Assembly (NCBI GenBank): GCA_029562645.1
Contig: JAKQUI010000062.1
Coordinates: forward strand, 104,001 to 168,000
Length of the DNA stretch: 64,000 bases
DNA from: Spirochaetota bacterium
GTDB taxonomy: Bacteria; Spirochaetota; UBA4802; JAKQUI01
Reading direction: 5' to 3'
Shown here piece by piece: positions 29,583-36,862 of this stretch. Under the pieces are notes generated by a model that searched no databases, had not been told where the DNA came from, and was given only the letters and a program-made list of their open reading frames with translations. The position numbers and the translations under genes are program-made. Numbering within the stretch: position 1 is the stretch's first letter; each line of letters starts with the position of its first letter.

Positions 29583-30054
29583 CCGAAGTGCATTGTGGGC
29601 GTCGGTGTCCGCCGCCGTTGTGGCCATTGCGTTGTGCGCAACCTCTGTTTCGGCGGCGGGCAGGCCCCTGGGATTTGCTGAGATCGCCGGGCGATGGCGG
29701 CTCATGTATTCCGGCCGGTACGGGTTCGAGTTCACGTTCACGAAAAATTATCGCGCCATCTGCGTCATGTATCTGCGGTCGCACGCGTACGTGTTCCGCG
29801 GCGTCTACACGATCGAGGAGGGCGACCGCATACGCTTTAACGTCTCCGACATGAAAAACGAAAAAAGCGCGGGCCACATCAACCTAAAGAGCGGTTTCGT
29901 GAAGGCGTCGTCGTCGTACTTCATTTTTCACGCCGGCCTCGACCGCTCGCGGGGCCGCCCGACCCTCGTCCTCAAGCCGGAACGGATCATCATCGACGGA
30001 CGCAATTCGGACGGCTACTTCGAGCCGGAGATGCGCCTCGAAAAATCCGGATGA
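29572..30054 (+). CDS. Exported hypothetical protein (lipocalin-like strand pattern)
   Basis: A 160-residue secreted protein starting at GTG 29572, inside the end of the amidohydrolase gene, with GAGGGG just upstream. Signal peptide: VGNNRSALWASVSAAVVAIA to the SVSAA cleavage site. The mature part has a Gly-x-Trp opening (EIAGRWRLMYSGRYGFEFTF) followed by several beta strands (AYVFRGVYTIEEGDRIRFNV), giving a lipocalin-like look. I do not recognise a named family. The 11-base overlap before and the 4-base overlap after make it the middle gene of a tightly coupled three-gene unit with the amidohydrolase and an alpha/beta hydrolase. Confidence 0.7.
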   Translation: MGNNRSALWASVSAAVVAIALCATSVSAAGRPLGFAEIAGRWRLMYSGRYGFEFTFTKNYRAICVMYLRSHAYVFRGVYTIEEGDRIRFNVSDMKNEKSAGHINLKSGFVKASSSYFIFHAGLDRSRGRPTLVLKPERIIIDGRNSDGYFEPEMRLEKSG

Positions 30055-30848
30055 CCGCCGAGCGCGTCGAATTTCGCAACGGACGGAACCAGCGCATCGC
30101 CGGCCGCCTCCATCGGGCCGATCCGCCTGCGTCCGCAGGCGCGATTTTCTGCCACGGGCTTTTCTCCACCAAGGACGGCTACAAGATTACGCGCCTGGCC
30201 GACGACATACGCGCGGCCGGGCTCACCCTCCTCGCGTTCGATTTCTCGTTCGTGGGCGAATCGGAGGGGCGCATCGAGGACCTGTCGATCGAACAGGAGG
30301 TGGACGATCTCGCCTGCGCCGTGCGCTTCATGCGCGGGCAGGGTTTCACGCGCGTGCATCTCATCGGCTCAAGCATGGGCGGGACGGTCTCGGTCCTCTA
30401 TGCCGCCCGGCATGCGGATAGCGTCGACTCGCTCGTGCTCATCGCCACGCCGGTGGACCTTCCGGGCCTCCTGTATCGCATGACCGGCATGCGCGACACG
30501 GATCGCCTTCCCGAGGAGGGGGCCACCGTCGTCCAGGGAATCGCCATCAATAACCGGTTTTTCAGGGAGATCGGTGCGCTCGATCCGCGTGGCGCGCTTC
30601 CGGGAATATCGGCGCCGGTGCTGGTCATTCACGGCGAATGTGATGATGTGGTCGACCCGGAAAACGCGCGACGCATCGTATCGGGCGTGCGCGGAGAGGC
30701 GAGACTCGTGAACATTCCCGATGGCGACCATAATCTCGTCCGAGACGAGGACCTCGTCGTCATTCGAGCGAACCTCATCGAGTGGCTGCGCGACCGCGCG
30801 TTCACTCCCCCTTCTGGCGCCGCTGCATCTCCTTCAGTCGATCAATAA
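30051..30848 (+). CDS. Alpha/beta hydrolase
   Basis: A 265-residue cytosolic alpha/beta hydrolase. The nucleophile elbow is GSSMGG (Ser about residue 106), the oxyanion region IFCHGLFSTKDGYK, the acid Asp is in HGECDDVVDPENA, and the catalytic His in IPDGDHNL. The nearest relatives are serine aminopeptidase S33/FrsA-like or the hydrolase half of OsmC fusion proteins. The ATG overlaps the preceding stop as ATGA, so it is translationally coupled to the lipocalin-like gene. The last 47 bases overlap the convergent Yip1-type gene. The substrate is unknown. Confidence 0.87.
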   Translation: MTAERVEFRNGRNQRIAGRLHRADPPASAGAIFCHGLFSTKDGYKITRLADDIRAAGLTLLAFDFSFVGESEGRIEDLSIEQEVDDLACAVRFMRGQGFTRVHLIGSSMGGTVSVLYAARHADSVDSLVLIATPVDLPGLLYRMTGMRDTDRLPEEGATVVQGIAINNRFFREIGALDPRGALPGISAPVLVIHGECDDVVDPENARRIVSGVRGEARLVNIPDGDHNLVRDEDLVVIRANLIEWLRDRAFTPPSGAAASPSVDQ

Positions 30849-31512
30849 ACTCAAGCGCCTCGCGCTCGGTTCGCTCGAGCTCCTCGCGCTGCTGCCGGTC
30901 GCCGCTGAGCTGCTGGATTGCGTCCTTTGGTTTCAGCGCGGAGGTGAGCGCGATGGCGAAGGCGACCGCCGGGATCGCGGCGATGATGCCGGCGGCGATG
31001 CGCGCCGGTTTTTCCGCGCAGGAGAGCGCGCGCACCAGCGCATGGTACATGAGCGCGATGGCGTACAGGGTGATGACGAACGAGACGGCCGCGCGCGCCG
31101 CCGGGTGGATCGCGGCCACGAACCCGAAGAGCGCGTTTACGGGCGCCACCGCCGTGAGCGCCGCGCCGCAGCGGATCGCCGCTTCGACATTGGTGCTGCC
31201 GCCGCAGATCGCCGAGACGATCAGCAGGAGAATCGCGCTCGCGAAGAGGCCGATGAGGACCGCGATGATCGGCGTGATAAACGGGGCGATGCTCACGCCG
31301 GTCGATCCCGCTACGCCGGCGAGCGCGGGGACGGGCTGCGGGAACAGCAGGCGCCAGGCGAGCTGCAACACGCCGGCGACGATCCCGTAGATCCCGGCCC
31401 GGATCACCGGCTCCCAATATCCGCCGGTCGTATCCATAGTCGAAAAATAGGCGCGCGGCGTGAGCAGGACCGCGCGGGTGTCGCGTATGAATTTTTTAAG
31501 GTCGAAATCCAT
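30802..31512 (-). CDS. Yip1-domain membrane protein
   Basis: A 236-residue inner-membrane protein with a Yip1-like layout. A cytosolic N-terminus (MDFDLKKFIRDTRAVLLTPRAYF) carries the typical PRAYF motif. About five membrane helices follow between residues 35 and 190, and the charged C-terminal tail is coiled-coil-like (QQREELERTEREALEFIDRL). Bacterial Yip1 proteins have no settled role; some affect envelope lipids or antibiotic sensitivity. TGGAGC precedes the ATG. Its 3' end overlaps the convergent hydrolase gene by 47 bases. Confidence 0.78.
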   Translation of the reverse strand: MDFDLKKFIRDTRAVLLTPRAYFSTMDTTGGYWEPVIRAGIYGIVAGVLQLAWRLLFPQPVPALAGVAGSTGVSIAPFITPIIAVLIGLFASAILLLIVSAICGGSTNVEAAIRCGAALTAVAPVNALFGFVAAIHPAARAAVSFVITLYAIALMYHALVRALSCAEKPARIAAGIIAAIPAVAFAIALTSALKPKDAIQQLSGDRQQREELERTEREALEFIDRLKEMQRRQKGE

Positions 31513-31650
31513 TGTACATGCTCCAAGCGGGAACGGTCCCGTGGGTGGTCGGCACGGGTCGACTCATGAGAGACTGGATGACGCTACAGCGGTTAGACGG
31601 CCTGTCAATATGTTTTCGGGGACACAGGATCCGCGGGCTGTGGCGATGAA

Positions 31651-31679
31651 ACGAAAAAGCCCCCCAGGCGGGGGGCTTT
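31651..31679 (-). terminator. Rho-independent terminator of the DUF5684 gene
   Basis: Perfect 10-bp stem AAAGCCCCCC/GGGGGGCTTT (31656-31665 and 31670-31679) with a 4-base loop. On the minus strand it is followed by a short T-run, and it lies 23 bases after the stop of the leftward DUF5684 gene. Confidence 0.85.
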
Positions 31680-31701
31680 GGTTCGAACAGAAGGACAGAA
31701 C

Positions 31702-32091
31702 TTACGATCCGGCAGGTGCGGTATAGGTCGCATCCCCAAAACCGAGAAGGGGATAACCGACAAAACCAAAGAAGAAGAGAAGGCCAACGCCCCATCCCTT
31801 GCTCTTGCCGAAGCAAACGGCCAATTCCATGCTCACAATGAGGAAAATGATAAAGTTTACGATGGGGATGAGCATGAGTACGATCCACCACAGCGGTTTG
31901 TTGATGATTTGCAGCAGTACGATAATGTTGTAGATGGGGACAATCGCCGCCCAGCCCGGTTTGCCGGCCTTTTCGAACACCTTCCACATGCCCGCAATCC
32001 ACGCGACAAGAAAAATGAGATAGATTATCGTGGTAACGATGCTTCCACCGCCGCCACCGCCGCTCATGTCCTGAGCAAAAAGCTGTTCCAT
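31702..32091 (-). CDS. DUF5684 small membrane protein
   Basis: A 129-residue membrane protein with a Gly-rich N-terminus and three to four hydrophobic helices. The family pattern is WKVFEKAGKPGWAAIVPIYN, then a second helix pair, then ELAVCFGKSKGWGVGLLFFF and PLLGFGDATY. This is the DUF5684 family, small integral membrane proteins of unknown role, often related in sequence to signal-peptidase-linked regions. AGAGGAGG precedes the ATG, one of the strongest ribosome binding sites in the window, and a good terminator follows. Expression is probably high. Confidence 0.85.
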   Translation of the reverse strand: MEQLFAQDMSGGGGGGSIVTTIIYLIFLVAWIAGMWKVFEKAGKPGWAAIVPIYNIIVLLQIINKPLWWIVLMLIPIVNFIIFLIVSMELAVCFGKSKGWGVGLLFFFGFVGYPLLGFGDATYTAPAGS

Positions 32092-32176
32092 TGTGCAACC
32101 TCCTCTAAGATATATTGTATGCTTTGCATGCTATGGGTGTTGGCGAAAAAAAATCAAGTAAAAAACTCGGGCCCCA

Positions 32177-33673
32177 TCAGGATGCGCCGCGGCCCTTCGG
32201 GTAGTTCTTCCGGATGAATTCCTCGAGATAGGCGTCGGGCCGCTCCACGGCATCACGCGTGATGCGGAAGGTGTCCTGCTCCATCAGCTTGATGCCGTAT
32301 GAATAATCATGGAAGAGCTCCTCGCAGAGCTGCTTGATGCTGCAGTTGCGCTCGCCCGCCATCCGATGGAGCGCCTCGGCCGCCTCGCGATCAAACTCGA
32401 GATAGATGCCGTTTTTCAGCAGGAAGTCCTTCTGGAAGCTCTTGATGCTGTCGGAGAGCAGCATCTTTCGAAGCGCCGCCTCGGGTTGTTCCACCACGTC
32501 GCAATCGACCGTGAGCTGGCGGATCTCGGTGGAGGGAAGCGTCTTTTCGAACTTGATGAGCACCTTCTCGAACACCGTGAGAAGGCCCCGCGCCCCGGTT
32601 TTTTCCGCGTGCGCGCGGCGGGCGAGCGTCCGCAGGGCGTCGTCGGTGAAATCAAGCTCGATGCCGTATGACCGAAAATCGAATTTCTTGCCCAATACCA
32701 CGGTGCTGTAGCGGTTCTTCAGGATGCGATAGAGGCCCTCCTCGTCGAGCTCGTTGAGCACCACGGTGACGGGCAACCGGCCGATGAATTCCGATTCGAA
32801 GCCGAACTGCATCAGGTCCTCGGTCTTGATGAGCGTAAGGAGCGCCGGCCCGTCCGTCTTTGACGCATAGGCCTTGTCGAAACCGATCGCCTGCATGTTC
32901 AGGCGGCGGCGGATGATATCCTCGATGCTGCTGAAGGCGCCGGAGACGATGAAAAGAATGTTCCGGGTGTTGATTTTCTTGCGCGTGACCTTGCCGGTGC
33001 GCTGCGCCTCCATCGCCGCCTCCACCTGCGAGGCGAGGTCGTGCGGCGTCTTGAGGTCCACCTCCGCCTCCTCCATGAGCTTCAGGAGGTTGCGCTGCAC
33101 CCCGGTGCGCGATACGTCGGGGCCGTGTCCCGTCCCCGCCGAGGCGATCTTGTCAATCTCGTCGAGATAGATGATACCGTACTCGGCCTTCTTGATGTCG
33201 CCCTCGGCCTCGTGGACGAGCTCCCGCACGAGGTCCTCGACGTCGCCGCCCACATACCCGGTCTCGCTGAACTTGGTCGCATCGGCCTTCACGAAGGGGA
33301 CCCCGATGCGGCGCGCGATCAGCTTGATGATGTAGGTCTTCCCCACGCCCGTGGGCCCAATGAGCAGCATGTTGCTCTTGATGTTCCCCACGATGCGCTC
33401 GTCCTCGGGGATCGTCGCCTCGAGCTTCATGCGATTGAAGTGTGTGCACACCTTGGTCGCGATCACCTCGATGGCCGACTCCTGGCCCATGACATATCGG
33501 TTCAGGTAGCTCTCGAGCTCCTCGGGCTTGATGTCGAAATTGAGCCCCGCCGATGCGCTGGCACCGACGGTCTTGCTGCCGGTCGTTTCGGGATTGGGCT
33601 TCGGGGATTGGCCGAGATCGTTTTTCAGCAATTCTTCCCATTCGCCACTTTGGTCGAACAATGGTTTTTTCAT
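32177..33673 (-). CDS. ClpX-like AAA+ unfoldase lacking the zinc-binding domain
   Basis: A 498-residue AAA+ protein closest to ClpX. It lacks the N-terminal C4 zinc domain; a Ser/Pro-rich 45-residue segment takes its place. Walker A is GPTGVGKT (106-113), the pore-1 loop GYVG (139-142), Walker B IIYLDEIDKIA (167 on), and sensor 2 GARGLL. An IGF sequence (263-265) sits where ClpX has its ClpP-docking loop. A 100-residue C-terminal extension (from about KSFQKDFLLKNGIYLEF) goes beyond normal ClpX. It may unfold proteins for ClpP or work alone with other adaptors. A true clpX is presumably elsewhere. AAGGAC precedes the ATG; it is transcribed alone. Confidence 0.82.
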   Translation of the reverse strand: MKKPLFDQSGEWEELLKNDLGQSPKPNPETTGSKTVGASASAGLNFDIKPEELESYLNRYVMGQESAIEVIATKVCTHFNRMKLEATIPEDERIVGNIKSNMLLIGPTGVGKTYIIKLIARRIGVPFVKADATKFSETGYVGGDVEDLVRELVHEAEGDIKKAEYGIIYLDEIDKIASAGTGHGPDVSRTGVQRNLLKLMEEAEVDLKTPHDLASQVEAAMEAQRTGKVTRKKINTRNILFIVSGAFSSIEDIIRRRLNMQAIGFDKAYASKTDGPALLTLIKTEDLMQFGFESEFIGRLPVTVVLNELDEEGLYRILKNRYSTVVLGKKFDFRSYGIELDFTDDALRTLARRAHAEKTGARGLLTVFEKVLIKFEKTLPSTEIRQLTVDCDVVEQPEAALRKMLLSDSIKSFQKDFLLKNGIYLEFDREAAEALHRMAGERNCSIKQLCEELFHDYSYGIKLMEQDTFRITRDAVERPDAYLEEFIRKNYPKGRGAS

Positions 33674-33834
33674 TTAAACAGCCGTCCTTGTGTGTTGATA
33701 TGATCAGCGTTCGGTGTCGGATAGCATAAGCAGATTCTTCATTGTACCTATAATACCATCAGGGGAGTAATTTTTTTAAAAAAAATAAAAAAATCGCTGG
33801 ACAAATACTAAACAAATATATACTATACTAATGT

Positions 33835-33999
33835 ATGATTAAAGATATGAAACAACAAATTTCCCGTCCGGAACCGTCGATCCAGGATTCGAAGCGGCAT
33901 ACTGCAATGCAGCACTGCCCCGAATGCGGATGTGCGTTAATACCCGAGTCGGGGTGCCTGTTCTGCCGTTCGTGCGGCTATTCGGCCTGTTGTTCGTAG
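33835..33999 (+). CDS. 54-residue zinc-ribbon protein resembling the NrdJ C-terminal tail
   Basis: A very small gene, too short for standard length cut-offs. The product is a disordered 27-residue N-terminus followed by HCPECGCALIPESGCLFC and RSCGYSACCS. The order CPxC...GCLxCxSCGYSxC is that of the C-terminal zinc finger of B12-dependent ribonucleotide reductase (NrdJ), whose Cys pair re-reduces the active site. No nrdJ is adjacent. TGGACA (33798-33803) and two TATACT boxes (33819 and 33824) lie upstream, though with poor spacing (15 or 20). A second Met at residue 5 is an alternative start, and no good ribosome binding site is visible. It could be a decayed or shuffled fragment rather than a working gene. 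Confidence 0.5.
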   Translation: MIKDMKQQISRPEPSIQDSKRHTAMQHCPECGCALIPESGCLFCRSCGYSACCS

Positions 34000-34294
34000 G
34001 TGGTTTTGCAATCATACGGTTTGTATCTGGTGAAGCGGCATCGATGAAGTATCGCAGGTGCTTACACTAGACAGGCGCGATGCGATCATACAAAACATGC
34101 GAGATAGGTATTGGCCGAAAGGAGAACATGTCAATGGGAGCGTTTTATAATGAGACATAACTCGACACTCTATGTGTACCTGCGCCTTCCCGATCGAAAT
34201 ACCATCGTCCAGGTCCAGATCTGTCTTTCCCGGCTCTTGTATCTGTATCGCAAGCGTACCATCGCATAAGAGGCCTTGTTTAATCCTGCACTAT

Positions 34295-34373
34295 CAAGGG
34301 ACAGAACACCCGCCCGTTGACCCCGCACAGTTACTCTCCGCACTATCCCGCCCTTCAACGGTTCTGTCCCTTG
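34295..34373. repeat. REP-like long inverted repeat
   Basis: Perfect 13-bp arms CAAGGGACAGAAC (34295-34307) and GTTCTGTCCCTTG (34361-34373), plus a second pairing GTTGA (34316-34320) with TCAAC (34355-34359). An 8-base T-run follows at 34377-34384, so on the plus strand it may also terminate transcription. The AGGGACA core is shared with the palindrome at 16431-16475. Confidence 0.75.
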
Positions 34374-34494
34374 CGGTTTTTTTTCCGGCAGTGCGGCCAT
34401 GGCGGCTTCACTGCCTTATAAGCAACACGCGACTGCATTCGTTCTTCAGGGGGTTCGTCGGCGCAACGGACGGCGGACCGGGACGGAAGGGGCG

Positions 34495-35109
34495 CTATCG
34501 CTTTACGTATACCTTGCGGACGCGACGGCGCTCTATGCGGACGGGGCCCTCGGGATTGTAGTTTTCCTGGACCGATTCGATGGTGTTGGTGATCAACGCC
34601 TTGACCGCCTCCTCGGCCTTGTTGAGAACGTCAATCAGGATGAGGTTCTCCCGGTCGGTGAAGTCGGTCAGCAGGTACTGTTCCACCGTCATGGACTTGG
34701 GAGGGACGCCCACGCCCACGCGCACCTTGGCGAACTTGTCGGACTTGAGTGCTTTGGTGATCGATTCGATGCCCTCGTGCTTGATCTTCGACAAGCGGTA
34801 ATCCACGCGAAGCTCCCCCACGGGAAGCGTCGGATCCTCGAGGACGCATATGATCTCCCGCACGTTGATCCGCAGGAAGGACGCGATATACAATACCGAC
34901 TCGCCGATGAGGTTCACGAAGGTTTGGGGCTTGAGCAGCACCACCTCGGTTCCGTTCACGGAGCCCCGGCCGATCACCGACTTCTTCTTCTTGACGCGAA
35001 CATCGATATTCTCGTTGTTCGCGAGGATCTCCACCACCTTGAAGCCGATGTTTTGCCGGTTATTGACGAACTTCTCACCGGGGTTGCCAAACCCTACAAT
35101 CAGTTTCAA
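34495..35109 (-). CDS. pth: Peptidyl-tRNA hydrolase family protein with altered active site
   Basis: A 204-residue Pth homologue in the classic glmU-prs-rplY-pth order. Pth releases peptides from dropped-off peptidyl-tRNA. The opening IVGFGNPGEKF matches, and Asn9 is kept. The catalytic His of the TRHN motif (His20 in Escherichia coli) is Gln19 here (NNRQNIGF), and the HDELDLP motif is LEDPTLP, so the assisting Asp is Glu. TFVNLIG keeps the substrate Asn, and IKHEGI keeps the second His. The start codon is TTG, with AAGGAAGG upstream; no in-frame ATG is available. Either it is slow or inactive, or it has a changed mechanism or role. The gene is intact, not frameshifted. Confidence 0.8.
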   Translation of the reverse strand: MKLIVGFGNPGEKFVNNRQNIGFKVVEILANNENIDVRVKKKKSVIGRGSVNGTEVVLLKPQTFVNLIGESVLYIASFLRINVREIICVLEDPTLPVGELRVDYRLSKIKHEGIESITKALKSDKFAKVRVGVGVPPKSMTVEQYLLTDFTDRENLILIDVLNKAEEAVKALITNTIESVQENYNPEGPVRIERRRVRKVYVKR

Positions 35110-35215
35110 CGATACACCCCTTCCTTGCAGCTCACGCTCTGCGGGCAGTATAGCGCTTGAGTGGCCATTCTCAAATTTATGTTACGCCGCCCGCGGGCGG
35201 CGAACGCTCCTCGGA

Positions 35216-35863
35216 CTATTCCGACTTCTTTTCCTTCTCGGGTTCCGCCGCCTTGGTTTCGGCGACCTCCGCGGCAGGTTCCGCCGCCTCCTCGCTGGCC
35301 TTCTGCGGCACCACGCAGGCCACGATCACGCGGTGCGCGTCGCCCAGTATTTTCAGCGATCCGGATGTCGGCACGTCCTTCTGCTGGATGGATTTGCCGA
35401 TACCGAGCGTGGTTATGTCGATGACGATTTTTTCCGGCATCTCGTCCGGGAGGCACTCGATCTCCAGCTCGCGCTCCAGGAACTCCACGACGCCGCCCAT
35501 GCGCTCTCCCTCCGCCGAGCCGGTGAGCTCGACCGGAACGTGCGTGTGGATCTTCTCGCCGGCGGTGATCTTGTAGAAGTCGACATGCTTGATGATGTCG
35601 GTGACCGGATCGAGCTGATAGTCCTTCACGAACACCTTGAAGGCGTTGTCCGCGGGCTTGTTGGCCACCGTGATGTTGATGAGCACGCTTTCCGAGATGT
35701 GCCCCTTGAAGAGCCCCATGAAGTCCTTCTTGTTCACCTTGACGGCTTCCGAGCCTCCGTGCGAGTACACCACGCCGGGGATAAAGCCGGCGGCGCGCAG
35801 GCGGTTGCATTCGTTTTTTCCGGTTTCGGTCCGCAGTGTGACGGTGAGGTCGTGTGCTTTCAT
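35216..35863 (-). CDS. rplY: Ribosomal protein bL25 (CTC/TL5 long form)
   Basis: A 215-residue long-form L25 that binds 5S rRNA in the large subunit. The N-terminal 95 residues are the L25 domain (RTETGKNECNRLRAAGFIPGVVY, then TDIIKHVDFYKI). The second domain is the TL5 C-domain (HVPVELTGSAEGERMGGVVE to KSIQQKDVPTSGSL). An Ala/Glu/Lys-rich tail (EEAAEPAAEVAETKAAEPEK) is typical of the long form. GGAG precedes the ATG. It is the fifth element of the leftward ispE-tRNA-glmU-prs-rplY-pth unit. Confidence 0.95.
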   Translation of the reverse strand: MKAHDLTVTLRTETGKNECNRLRAAGFIPGVVYSHGGSEAVKVNKKDFMGLFKGHISESVLINITVANKPADNAFKVFVKDYQLDPVTDIIKHVDFYKITAGEKIHTHVPVELTGSAEGERMGGVVEFLERELEIECLPDEMPEKIVIDITTLGIGKSIQQKDVPTSGSLKILGDAHRVIVACVVPQKASEEAAEPAAEVAETKAAEPEKEKKSE

Positions 35864-35905
35864 TATGGTCTCCGTTTGTATTGGATTGATTTCCCTGTTC
35901 GGGTT

Positions 35906-36844
35906 TTACGAAAAGAGCGAGCTGATGGACTCGCCGTTGTGAATTCTCCGTATGGCCTCCCCGAAAAGCTGCGCGGTCGAGAGGACCGTCGTGTGTTTGG
36001 GCCTTTTGCCGTCGGGCACGGGGATGGTGTTGGTGATGATGAGCTCCTTGAAACCCGCAGCGTCGAGCTTCATCGACGCGTCCGCGGAGAGGACGCCGTG
36101 CGTCGCCAGGCAGTAGATATCGCGCGCGCCGTTCTCCTTGAGCGCCCGCGCCGCCGCGCTGATTGAGCCGCCGGTGTCGATCATGTCGTCCACCAGGATG
36201 CAGTTCTTGCCCTCCACGGCGCCGATGACATGCATCACCTCGGAGACGTTCGCCTCCGGACGGCGCTTGTCGATGAGCGCGAGTCCGGCGTGCAGCTTCT
36301 TGGCCAGGGCCCGCGCGCGCTCGGCCCCGCCGGTGTCCGGCGTAACCACCACCGCGTCCTGTATGTCGATGCGCTTGATATAATCGACCAGGATGGGGCC
36401 GGCGTAGAGATTGTCCACCGGCATGTCGAAGAACCCCTGGATCTGCTCCGAGTGAAGCTCCATGGTGAGGATGCGGTTCACGCCGACGGAGTGCAGGATG
36501 TTCGCGACCACCTTGGCCGATATGGGAACGCGCGGCTCCACCTTGCGGTCCTGGCGCGCATAGCCGAAATAGGGGATCACCGCCGTGATCCGCTTGGCCG
36601 AGGCCCGGAAGGCCGCGTCGATCATGAGCAAGAGCTCCATGAGGTAGTCGTTCGCCGGATTGCAGGTCGATTGGACGAGAAACACGTCCACGCCGCGGAC
36701 GTTTTCGCCGATCTTGACCGAGATCTCGCTGTCCTTGAATTTCTTGAGCTCGATGGCCGACAGCGACAGGTTCAGATAGTCCGCAATCTCACGGGCGAGG
36801 ACCGGGTTCGAGGTCCCCGAAAATATCTTCATTTGATGATCCAT
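35906..36844 (-). CDS. prs: Ribose-phosphate pyrophosphokinase (PRPP synthase)
   Basis: A 312-residue class I PRPP synthase that makes PRPP from ribose-5-phosphate and ATP for nucleotide, His and Trp synthesis. Landmarks: KFKDSEISVKIGENVRG, PYFGYARQDRK (ATP site), MELHSEQIQGFFD, the flexible-loop start DKRRPEANVSEV, and the PRPP-binding loop LVDDMIDTGGSI. Length is normal. The ATG at 36844 has GGAGACGG at proper distance; an ATG four codons in is the alternative. It lies 18 bases after the glmU-type gene, as in many bacteria. Confidence 0.97.
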   Translation of the reverse strand: MDHQMKIFSGTSNPVLAREIADYLNLSLSAIELKKFKDSEISVKIGENVRGVDVFLVQSTCNPANDYLMELLLMIDAAFRASAKRITAVIPYFGYARQDRKVEPRVPISAKVVANILHSVGVNRILTMELHSEQIQGFFDMPVDNLYAGPILVDYIKRIDIQDAVVVTPDTGGAERARALAKKLHAGLALIDKRRPEANVSEVMHVIGAVEGKNCILVDDMIDTGGSISAAARALKENGARDIYCLATHGVLSADASMKLDAAGFKELIITNTIPVPDGKRPKHTTVLSTAQLFGEAIRRIHNGESISSLFS

Positions 36845-36862
36845 CGGTATAGCCGTCTCCGT

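Larger units (their letters stand above)
33674..34494. other. 820-base low-coding island with a zinc-ribbon gene and a palindromic repeat
   Basis: This gap between the clpX-like gene and pth is AT-richer than its surroundings, with A/T runs near 33770-33800. It holds the 54-codon zinc-ribbon gene (33835-33999) and the REP-like inverted repeat (34295-34373). I see no further convincing gene. A 39-codon frame at 34150-34269 is discussed under rejected items. Confidence 0.5.

Noticed and set aside
27759..29741. Long minus-strand frame opposite the amidohydrolase
   Set aside because: Shadow of a gene with intact catalytic motifs; no similarity or start signal of its own.
31608..31625. A GGGGACACAGG stretch that recalls REP-element cores
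   Set aside because: There is no matching opposite arm nearby, so no palindrome.
34146..34151. A perfect TATAAT
   Set aside because: No -35 at acceptable distance and it overlaps a possible start codon; chance is likely in this AT-rich patch.
34150..34269. A 39-codon frame beginning MRHNSTLYVYLRL, faintly like the start of the RHH-like family
   Set aside because: The likeness is confined to about five residues (STLYVY against TTLYVH); there is no central motif and no clear ribosome binding site. It might be a remnant, but that cannot be supported.
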